Shown piece after piece: positions 9,193 through 16,194 of a stretch of 64,000 bases of DNA. This stretch comes from Moraxellaceae bacterium. Its GTDB lineage: Bacteria > Pseudomonadota > Gammaproteobacteria > Pseudomonadales > Moraxellaceae. Where the stretch lies: contig JAQZBP010000001.1 in assembly GCA_029237815.1 (NCBI GenBank), positions 62,001 to 126,000 of the forward strand. Reading direction: 5' to 3'. A program made the translations under genes and the position numbers. How positions within the stretch are numbered: position 1 is the first letter of the stretch; the number at the start of each line of letters is the position of its first letter. The notes below the pieces were generated by a model. That model worked only from the letters and a program-made list of their open reading frames with translations. It was not told the DNA's origin and ran no database searches.

Positions 9193-9781
9193 CGGTCGCC
9201 AACGTCCGGCCGCCCGGCTCCGCGCACAGGCATGACGACCTCGCTGCCTGCCGCGGCAGCGTCATGCCGGCACGCCTTGCCCAGCGCCGCGGCGGCGCCC
9301 CGTGAAACAGCTCCTGTGGCCCGAATTCCGGCTTCCGGCGATGCATCGGCCAGGGCCGGAACAACGATGCCCGGGATAGACGGCAGGAAAATCGCGATGA
9401 CTTGCCGGCCTTTCGATAAAAGAGCTATGAAAATCAGCCACTTGTCGGGTCTTCAAAACCTCCGCCCCCCTGTTTCAGGGGCGGCTGGGCTTCTGTATCA
9501 GCTTGTTATCCCTGAAAAAAATACCCCGGCTCTCGACGGTTGCCGGAGCAGCCGCAATCCGCTTGTCGTGGCACCTGCCCACCTGCCGTGTGACCGCGTT
9601 CTCAAATGTTTTTTCCTCATATAACGTGGCATCCATAAGGAAAACACAGCATTGACGCTGATGGCCTGGTCATCCGGATGGCGCACCCTCTCTCTGCGCC
9701 TCCCCTGGAAGCCGGGCTTCCCGTGCCGGGACAGGATTCTTCTCAGGGTTGCAAGACCAGAACAAAACAGGGGTACTCAAA
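9193..9781 (+). other. long leader region before pilus subunit gene
   Basis: This 589-base gap between nth and the first pilus subunit has no convincing gene; short open frames are present without family features. It contains several possible RNA structures, including a 7-bp GC stem at 9462-9484 and a GGAAGC/GCTTCC stem near 9708. The stretch from about 9420 to 9510 has the interspersed A-rich and GC-stem pattern of a structured RNA but matches no riboswitch consensus I know. A ribosome-binding site (AGGGGT) precedes the subunit ATG at 9782. Confidence 0.4.
9462..9484 (+). other. GC-rich hairpin in 5' leader
   Basis: CCGCCCC and GGGGCGG form a perfect 7-bp stem around a 9-base loop. There is no T-run directly after it, so it is not a plain terminator. 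It is a candidate core element of a structured leader or small RNA upstream of the spore-coat-U pilus subunit gene. Confidence 0.45.
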
Positions 9782-10309
9782 ATGAAGTTCACCAAGCTCG
9801 CCGCTGCCGTTGCACTGACCGCCGCTGTCGCCACGCCGGCCTTCGCCGTCGATGGCACCTTCGGCACCACCTCCACCGGTAGCACCGTGATTACCGCCAA
9901 CATCGGTAACCTGGTGCGCATCACCAATATCGACGACCCCATCACCCTGGCGCCGAACGCCGGCGGTGACCTGGTCTATACCGACACCATCTGCCTGTTC
10001 CGTAACGGCACCGACAACCAGAACCTGAACCTGACGTTCTCCTCGGCCACCGGTGCAGGCGCCTTCGAAGTCACCGACGGCACCAATTTCGTGGCCTACA
10101 CGGTCGATGTCGCTGCCGGCGCACTGGCCGGCGCCGTAACCGAAGGCGCCGCTACGGCTGCCAACGGCTCCACCGACAACACTCCGGCCTGCACGGCGTC
10201 GGGCGGCAACAATGCCTCCTACACGCTGACCATCCCGCTGCTGTCGATCCAGTCCGCCGTGGCCGGTACCTACACCGACACGCTGACGATCCTGATCGCA
10301 CCCATCTGA
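9782..10309 (+). CDS. spore coat U domain pilus subunit (major subunit candidate)
   Basis: A 175-residue secreted protein. The signal peptide ends in ATPAFA (cleavage after residue 22). The mature part is small, rich in Thr, Gly and Ala and composed of alternating beta strands, with two Cys (TICLFRNG and TPACTAS) that could form the disulphide of the spore-coat-U (SCPU) fold. The C-terminus TDTLTILIAPI is typical of SCPU subunits of archaic/sigma-type chaperone-usher pili. As the single-domain subunit, with its own strong terminator and a long leader, it is the likely shaft protein. The second gene downstream is a two-domain relative, and the usher and chaperone face it on the other strand. 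Confidence 0.85.
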   Translation: MKFTKLAAAVALTAAVATPAFAVDGTFGTTSTGSTVITANIGNLVRITNIDDPITLAPNAGGDLVYTDTICLFRNGTDNQNLNLTFSSATGAGAFEVTDGTNFVAYTVDVAAGALAGAVTEGAATAANGSTDNTPACTASGGNNASYTLTIPLLSIQSAVAGTYTDTLTILIAPI

Positions 10310-10331
10310 TCGCAGGCGTCACGTCAGCCGG

Positions 10332-10357
10332 AAAAGGGCGCCGCAGGGCGCCCTTTT
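10332..10357 (+). terminator. intrinsic terminator or attenuator between subunit genes
   Basis: AAAAGGGCGCC and GGCGCCCTTTT form an 11-bp stem around GCAG, ending in four T. It lies 22 bases after the first subunit's stop and 70 bases before the second subunit's start. It would lower expression of the second gene relative to the first, fitting a shaft-to-tip stoichiometry. Confidence 0.85.
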
Positions 10358-10427
10358 CATTGCTGGAACGGCGCCAGCGCGCTAATTGCAGGGATATGAT
10401 CACGACCCGGAACAGCGGAGCATCGCG

Positions 10428-11387
10428 ATGACACGTCAAGGACAGCCCCTGCGCCAGGCACTGCGAGGCTGGCTGCTGGCCGCCTTTACCCTGGGGTCAG
10501 GCTCGTCGGCGCTGGCGCAGATGGACATTGCGCCGCTGACGGTGACCCGCACCGTCAACTGGGTCGGCGGCGACGTGGTGGAGCAGGCGAGCTTCTGCGT
10601 GGAGTCCTTCCAGGAAGCACCTGACAAGAAGTCGTCCAGTCCCATTCCCTACAGCATCAACGCCAGCATCGGCGGCGCCGCGACGCCCTTCACCCTGGCC
10701 AACGGCGCCGGGCAGACGGTGCCGGTGACCATCGCCTGGACGGACGTCATCGCTGGCAGCACCAGCACGCTCTCCCCCGCCGTTCCCACGCCCGAAACCC
10801 TGGTCGGGCGGCTGGCGGGCTGCCCGGGCGGTAACAACGGCCTGCTGACGCTGACCGTGCTCAACACGAGCCTCGGCGCCATGCCGGCCGGCACCTATAC
10901 CCGCACCTTCTCCGTCGAAGCAGCCAACAGCGGCAGCGGCCGCGCGCGCCGCGCCGCCAACGTCACCCTCAGCGTCGTGATTCCGGCCATCATCCGCGTG
11001 TCCAACATCAACGACCTCGTGCTCGGCACCTTCAACGGCGTCAGCAACATGGTGGCGTCTGACACGATCTGCATCTACAAGAACGGCGGCGCGCTCTACG
11101 GCGTCACCGCAACCGGCAGTGGCGCCGCCGGCGCCTTTACCGTGGCCAACGGCGCGAGCGTGGCCCCCTACACGGTCACCTGGCAGGACAACGTCGGCAC
11201 GGTCGCCCTCTCCGCCGGCGTGCAGGCGGCCAGCCGCGGCAACGCCAACACCGTCAGCACCACCTGCGGCGGCGGCGCCACCGACAACGCCACGGTCACG
11301 GTGACCATCACCGCGGCCAGCCTGCTCGGCGCCATGCAGCCGGGGCTGTACTCCGGCGTGCTGACCCTGATGGTGATTCCGCAGTAG
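10428..11387 (+). CDS. two-domain spore coat U protein (pilus tip/adhesin candidate)
   Basis: A 319-residue secreted protein starting at ATG 10428 with GGAG upstream. The signal peptide ends in SSALA (cleavage after residue 30). An N-terminal domain (about 31-200) is followed by a C-terminal SCPU-like domain (about 205-319) with the same SDTICIYKNGG and terminal GVLTLMVIPQ features as the upstream subunit. Two-domain subunits of this kind sit at the pilus tip in archaic chaperone-usher systems such as Csu, so a tip adhesin role is inferred. It is transcribed with, or by read-through from, the upstream subunit. No clear terminator separates it from the converging usher gene. Confidence 0.8.
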   Translation: MTRQGQPLRQALRGWLLAAFTLGSGSSALAQMDIAPLTVTRTVNWVGGDVVEQASFCVESFQEAPDKKSSSPIPYSINASIGGAATPFTLANGAGQTVPVTIAWTDVIAGSTSTLSPAVPTPETLVGRLAGCPGGNNGLLTLTVLNTSLGAMPAGTYTRTFSVEAANSGSGRARRAANVTLSVVIPAIIRVSNINDLVLGTFNGVSNMVASDTICIYKNGGALYGVTATGSGAAGAFTVANGASVAPYTVTWQDNVGTVALSAGVQAASRGNANTVSTTCGGGATDNATVTVTITAASLLGAMQPGLYSGVLTLMVIPQ

Positions 11388-11485
11388 CGGCGCCGGACGA
11401 ACCCGCGCGACCAGCGCCCGAACCGCCTTCCCAGCTGCCGTGCGACGGAGCCACCACATGTCGCCTGATCGGGCGCGTGGCCACT

Positions 11486-14400
11486 TCACTCCTTCAGTAG
11501 CTTCTCGACCTTGTCCGCATTGCGCTTGAGTCTCTCGCGGCGGTTGGCCGGCGGCTTCTCGGCCTTCTTTACCGGGGCCTTCTTCGGCTTCAGGGTCTTG
11601 CTGATCACGAGCTCGGCGCGCGTCTTCTCCACTTTCGCGGCATTGCGACGCAGGCGGTCCCGGCGGCGGCGCTGCTCCGCCTGCCGCACGACCTTCGTGC
11701 GCGGTTTTGCCGCGCGCTTTGTGACCGTGGAGCGTGCATCAGCCTTCTCTGCCACTGGTTCGGGTTTGACGCCGGCCCTGACGGGCGCAGTCGGCATCGC
11801 GGGCGAGGTAATGGAGGCCGGAGGCGTGCCAGCCGCCGCCTCCGGGCCTGCGTCGGACGAGGGCGCTACCGGTGCCGCAATGATGGCCGCCGGCACGTCG
11901 CCCGCAGGCGCGACCACAGTCTCGGGCGCAGCCGGAGTCGCAGTCGCAGTCGGAGTCGGAGTCGGAGTCGGAGTCGGAGTCGGAGTCGGAGTCGGAGTCG
12001 CTAGCTCGGGCTCGGCGACCAGCGTGCCCGACAAGGCGTCTGCCGGCGGTGCGTCGCGCGCAGGGGCCGCCACGTCCGGATCTGCCGGGACAGCCGCTGG
12101 CGCAGGCAACGCCACCGGCGCCGCTACCGCCGTCACGCACTCGAGATCGCCCAGCATGAGGATGTCGTTGACCCAGCGCGGTGCCGGCAGCTCGACCTGG
12201 CACACGACGCCGCCGCGAGTGGCGCGCATCTGCCGCGTGCCGGTGAGCATCTCCGCCTGGAAGGAGCCATCGGCCTCGGTCATGGCGAGCCCGGAAATGC
12301 CGATCAGCCGGGCGTTGGCGAGCGGCACCGGCGCGCAGCCGGCGGCATCGGCACACTCGGCCGGACGCTGCAGCAGCCGGCCAAAGGCCACCACCACCCG
12401 CTCGACGTCGTAGGTGAGCGCCACGACCGTGCCCGGGTACACCGTCACCTGCCGCGGCTGCGTATCGAACTGCAGCAGGTTGACGCCGCGATCGACCAGC
12501 GAGATGGCATAGCTGCGATAGGCCGGCAACATCAGCGGCACCTGGCTGCCGCCACGCACGCTGTAGTAACGGCGGCCGTCCACATAGACGTCGAACTCCG
12601 CGTTTTCCGGCGCCGACCGCAGATCGACCAGCACGCTGCCGGCGGCCATCTGCCGGCCACCGAAGGCATGGTGGCCGCCACCGGCCACGAACGACGCCTC
12701 GTAGCGGGCATTGAAGCGCCGCGTGTTGCCGTTGTCGGCACTGATGTCGTCCATGCTCGCCTGCAGGCGGCCGTAGTCCGAGCCGTAGCGCGCATCGACG
12801 CCGACGGTCGTGGCGGTGTCTTCCACCGTCGTGCGCAGGCCTGCCTCCACGTCCTCGGCGAAGCGGTCGCCATCACGCCAGCCGCCGCTGGCGGAGAGCG
12901 CGAGCGCATTGGAGGCGGCGCCGGTTTCCGGCGCGTGGTGGCGCAGGCCGGGATTGAGGCGCCAGTTCCAGTGCTCGCCAAAGCCGCTGATGTCGACGCC
13001 GAGGCTGGCCACCAGGTCGCCATCGGAGCGGGTGATCTGGGCGTTCAGGAAGATCGGCGGGAAATAGCCAAGCTGCAGGTTGCGCGTGAAACGCAGGGTG
13101 TAGATGTCGGACTCGGTGCCGCCGGTACGCGTGTTGAACACCTGCGCCGAGAGCTGCCCCTGCCACACCGGATAGTTGAGGCTCAGGTTGCGCGAGAAAC
13201 TGCTGCCTGGCACGAGCTGGTAATCGTCGCTCTCCCCGGGCGGGTTCGCGGCGCGCGCATAGCGCAGGCCAAGGCCGCCGGAGAGCTTGCCGAGGCGGCC
13301 GTTGGCCACTGTCGCCCAGCCGGTGTCGCCCTGTGTAGAAAGCATCAGGCTGCCGGCCATGCTGTAGCGCGGCTGCAGCCAGGTCAGCGAACCTTCGGCC
13401 AGGGCATGCGTGTCGACGGCGGCGCCCGCCAGCGCGTAACCGACATCCTCGCGCAGGCGGTCGCGCCAGCCGCCGCGCAGCTGCAGGGTGGCGGCGTCCT
13501 CCGGCAGCGTGGAGTCCATGCTGCGCAGCAGCACCTGACCGCCTTCCACGAACCATTGCGGCTCGCCGGGCGGCGCCAGCTGCGTGGTCTTGATGAAGAA
13601 GCGGCTGAGTGTGCGCACCGTGCCGGCGGCGTCGGTGATGCGGATGTCGATGTCATAGGACCCGTAGGGCAGGCCTGCGGTGTCGAGCACCTGGTTGCCC
13701 GGATCGTAGAACTGGGAGCTCAGCAGGCGGCCATCGCGATACACCTCGACGGCGCTGCGCGAATCGAGGAAGACCAGCACGCGCGTCGCGCTCTCGCTGG
13801 CGATGTCGGTGCGCAGCTTGAGCGAGCGCCCGGCGCCGGCACCGGCGAGCAGCGCCGACTGCGCGAAGTAGAGATCGTCGTTGCGCGCCTCGAAGAGGCC
13901 AGCGACATAGCTGTGGTCGGGCTCGTCGCGGCGCCAGGCAAGCTGGTCTATCGCCAGGTCCTGCTCCTGCGTGCTCACCCACTGCGCGTGCACGTGGTCG
14001 GCGCCACGCCCGACCCAGGTGTTGCCGCTCAGCGTGTGGGTGCCATCGGTCTTGTTGTCCATGGCGGCGACCACGGTGAGGTTCTGCACCAGCGTCACGG
14101 CATCGGGATCGGCCGGCCGCGGCAGGTAGCGGCTCATGGCCTGCTCCTGCACGGCGAGCTGGTCCGGGTGCAGGAAAAGATCGGCGCGGAAACGGCCCTC
14201 GTCGAAGATCACGCCAATCACCTCGGGCTCGAGCCTGCCGCAGTCGCGGGACTGGCCGCCCAGGCAGACCAGCTCGCTGTTGCGGTCGAGGCGGCCCATA
14301 AGGCGATGCGCGAGCTCGCCCCGGTTGAGCGCATTGGGAATGCGCTCGGCGATTTCCTCGGGACGCTGGAAGGCAATGCCGTCCGGCGTGAACTCCGCCA

Positions 14401-15205
14401 TGAAGGTGCCGATGGGGCGGCCGCCGACATAGACATCGACCAGCGTCTGCTGCGGCTTCAGGAACTCCTCGAAGCCTTCGGGTACGCCGGAGGACACCGT
14501 GAGCCGGGCATCGGCGTCGACGCCGCGGGAGAGGAAGGAGGAACGGAGCGCGGAGCGGGCGCGCGGGCGCGTAGCGGTGGCCGCGGCAGCCGGGGGCTTT
14601 GCCGTTGCAGGTGCGGCGGGCGCGGTGATGACGGACGCCGCGCCTGTGACTCCGGCAGTCGTTGTGCCGGAGTCCGAAGCGGCCTGTGGCGCAGTCGGCA
14701 GGATCGGTTCCGCCGTCACCACCGCGGACAGCAGCGCGGCTGTCGCCGGAGGCAGCGTCAACGGCGTCGGCGCCTTGTCCGTCGCCGGGACCCGTGCCGG
14801 CCGGCGGGCTTTTGCGATCTCGCGGATCTGGCTCGCAGCCCGGTCGACCCGCTTCAGCCGGCGCTGGCGGGCGGCGGCCCGGGCCGCCGCCCTCGCCGAT
14901 GCCTGGCGCACCGCTGACGGGTCGGTGACCGCCTCACCGCGCTTCGCGGCAGCAGGCTTCCCCGGTGCCGCCTTTTTTCCAGTGGCGCTCCGGGTGGCCT
15001 GCGGCTTGGCGGCCTTGTCTTTCGTGGTCAGCTTTTTCTTCGCTTGCGCCGCAACGGGCTTCTTCGCGGGCGCGGGCTTCTTCTTCTCGGGCGCCGCCTT
15101 TTTCGCAGTGCCCGGCGTATCCGGTTGCGCAGCGGCGACCGCGACCTCACCGGCCAGCGCCAGCAGCGCAGCCAGAAAGGCCCCCATCACCCATCCGCCT
15201 CTCAT
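11486..15205 (-). CDS. CS1/TcfC-like outer-membrane usher with long basic extensions
   Basis: A 1239-residue protein that would form the outer-membrane assembly pore of the pilus. The signal peptide (about 1-26) is followed by some 200 residues of low-complexity Lys/Ala/Pro sequence before the usher begins near residue 235 (VPEGFEEFLKPQQ). The barrel and E-set regions (about 330-1000) resemble TcfC/CfaC-type ushers, and the DVYVDGRRYYSVRGGSQVPL segment and what follows match the CS1-pilus C-terminal domain. After it comes a tail with a Thr-Pro repeat (about 1068-1085) and a highly basic end. Usual ushers are 800-900 residues, so about 350 residues are extra. The start is uncertain: Met7 (15187) also has a purine-rich site upstream. 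The chaperone gene lies 30 bp upstream. Confidence 0.85.
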   Translation of the reverse strand: MRGGWVMGAFLAALLALAGEVAVAAAQPDTPGTAKKAAPEKKKPAPAKKPVAAQAKKKLTTKDKAAKPQATRSATGKKAAPGKPAAAKRGEAVTDPSAVRQASARAAARAAARQRRLKRVDRAASQIREIAKARRPARVPATDKAPTPLTLPPATAALLSAVVTAEPILPTAPQAASDSGTTTAGVTGAASVITAPAAPATAKPPAAAATATRPRARSALRSSFLSRGVDADARLTVSSGVPEGFEEFLKPQQTLVDVYVGGRPIGTFMAEFTPDGIAFQRPEEIAERIPNALNRGELAHRLMGRLDRNSELVCLGGQSRDCGRLEPEVIGVIFDEGRFRADLFLHPDQLAVQEQAMSRYLPRPADPDAVTLVQNLTVVAAMDNKTDGTHTLSGNTWVGRGADHVHAQWVSTQEQDLAIDQLAWRRDEPDHSYVAGLFEARNDDLYFAQSALLAGAGAGRSLKLRTDIASESATRVLVFLDSRSAVEVYRDGRLLSSQFYDPGNQVLDTAGLPYGSYDIDIRITDAAGTVRTLSRFFIKTTQLAPPGEPQWFVEGGQVLLRSMDSTLPEDAATLQLRGGWRDRLREDVGYALAGAAVDTHALAEGSLTWLQPRYSMAGSLMLSTQGDTGWATVANGRLGKLSGGLGLRYARAANPPGESDDYQLVPGSSFSRNLSLNYPVWQGQLSAQVFNTRTGGTESDIYTLRFTRNLQLGYFPPIFLNAQITRSDGDLVASLGVDISGFGEHWNWRLNPGLRHHAPETGAASNALALSASGGWRDGDRFAEDVEAGLRTTVEDTATTVGVDARYGSDYGRLQASMDDISADNGNTRRFNARYEASFVAGGGHHAFGGRQMAAGSVLVDLRSAPENAEFDVYVDGRRYYSVRGGSQVPLMLPAYRSYAISLVDRGVNLLQFDTQPRQVTVYPGTVVALTYDVERVVVAFGRLLQRPAECADAAGCAPVPLANARLIGISGLAMTEADGSFQAEMLTGTRQMRATRGGVVCQVELPAPRWVNDILMLGDLECVTAVAAPVALPAPAAVPADPDVAAPARDAPPADALSGTLVAEPELATPTPTPTPTPTPTPTPTATATPAAPETVVAPAGDVPAAIIAAPVAPSSDAGPEAAAGTPPASITSPAMPTAPVRAGVKPEPVAEKADARSTVTKRAAKPRTKVVRQAEQRRRRDRLRRNAAKVEKTRAELVISKTLKPKKAPVKKAEKPPANRRERLKRNADKVEKLLKE
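11949..12001. repeat. hexanucleotide tandem repeat in usher gene
   Basis: About eight uninterrupted copies of GTCGGA (plus strand) encode Thr-Pro repeats in the usher tail. The unit is a multiple of three, so copy-number change would lengthen or shorten the linker without a frameshift. Confidence 0.9.
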
Positions 15206-15235
15206 GTACGCGCCGTCCCAAGCCGTCGTGCAGGC

Positions 15236-15955
15236 TTACTCGAAGCGTCGCTTCTGGTTTTTCTCCAGCGTGGTGAGCTGGTAATCGAAGGCCTGGTCGA
15301 AGGGCAGCTCCAGCGTCCATTCGTTGCCGGGATACAGGCGATGGTCCGGCAGCTGCTGACAGTCCGCTTCCGCCGCCTGTGCCGACGGGCATTGCTGGCC
15401 GCTGAAGAGCAGGATGTTGGTGTTGCCGGTGTTGCGGAACATTGCGGACTTGCCGTTGCGCTTCACCTCCAGGCCCTCGCGCGGTTCCGCCGGACTGGTC
15501 AGGACCAGGAGCTGGTAGCCCACCACCACCTTGACGGCCATGGCGTTGGACTCGCCTTCCATTTCCAGCTTGCCGACCACGGGCGACAGGTTGATGCGGT
15601 AGACGCGCTCGTCCGCGGCCTTGGGCTGCTGGTTCACGATGCGCAGCGAGCGGCGCCCCTCGGGCTCCACCATGAAGCGGCGCGGCGTGGCGAGCAGCGT
15701 GATCTTTTCCGGATCGGTGACGACCACGCGCTTTTCCTTTGGTGTGCCGGGGTTCTGCACCTCCAGCACTTCCACCTGCACATACAGCGGCTCCTTGCCG
15801 GCATTCGTCACCAGGATGTCCTGTCGGGGCGCATCGCCCGGCTTGAACACCACGATGGAACGATCGATGAGCATGTTGGCCTGCGCCGGCAGCGCCGCCA
15901 GCGCCAGCAGCGCGGTCAGCGCCGCGCTTCGTGCAAAGGATCGAGTCAAAGCCAT
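15236..15955 (-). CDS. periplasmic pilus chaperone (PapD-like)
   Basis: A 239-residue secreted protein from ATG 15955 with AAGAGG upstream. The signal peptide ends in LPAQA (cleavage after residue 26). The mature protein has the two-domain immunoglobulin-like pattern of fimbrial chaperones: an N-terminal segment IDRSIVVFKPGD, and the RRFMVEPEGRRSLRIVNQQ strand with conserved Arg used for subunit C-terminus anchoring. It would bind pilus subunits in the periplasm and donate a strand before transfer to the usher, whose gene follows 30 bp downstream and is surely co-transcribed. Two Cys in the C-terminal domain (QQCPS, EADCQQ) could form a disulphide. Confidence 0.88.
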   Translation of the reverse strand: MALTRSFARSAALTALLALAALPAQANMLIDRSIVVFKPGDAPRQDILVTNAGKEPLYVQVEVLEVQNPGTPKEKRVVVTDPEKITLLATPRRFMVEPEGRRSLRIVNQQPKAADERVYRINLSPVVGKLEMEGESNAMAVKVVVGYQLLVLTSPAEPREGLEVKRNGKSAMFRNTGNTNILLFSGQQCPSAQAAEADCQQLPDHRLYPGNEWTLELPFDQAFDYQLTTLEKNQKRRFE

Positions 15956-16194
15956 AACCTCTTGTCGCCACGGGAAAACGCCCATTCTAGGGTGAGCGCC
16001 CTTGCCGTCGCGAATGCAGCAAGGGCATACGGGGGGAAAAGCCAGACGAACGCGCCCGGCTGCCGGCGACAGCGGACGCCACCTGCCGAAGGCGGCGGAA
16101 ATGCGGGAAAGACAGGGGGGAAAACAGCACCGGATCGGTGCCTCGGCCGGGCGGCGAACCGCCACGACCAGGTGCGGGAAGCAACAGAAACCGG

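Noticed and set aside
9232-9624. 130-codon frame between nth and the pilus subunit
   Set aside because: There is no ribosome-binding site or family feature, and it overlaps the probable structured leader.
12668-14917. Open frame of 749 codons on +
   Set aside because: It is antisense to the usher gene. High GC content gives long antisense open frames; the translation is Ala/Arg/Gln-rich without motifs.
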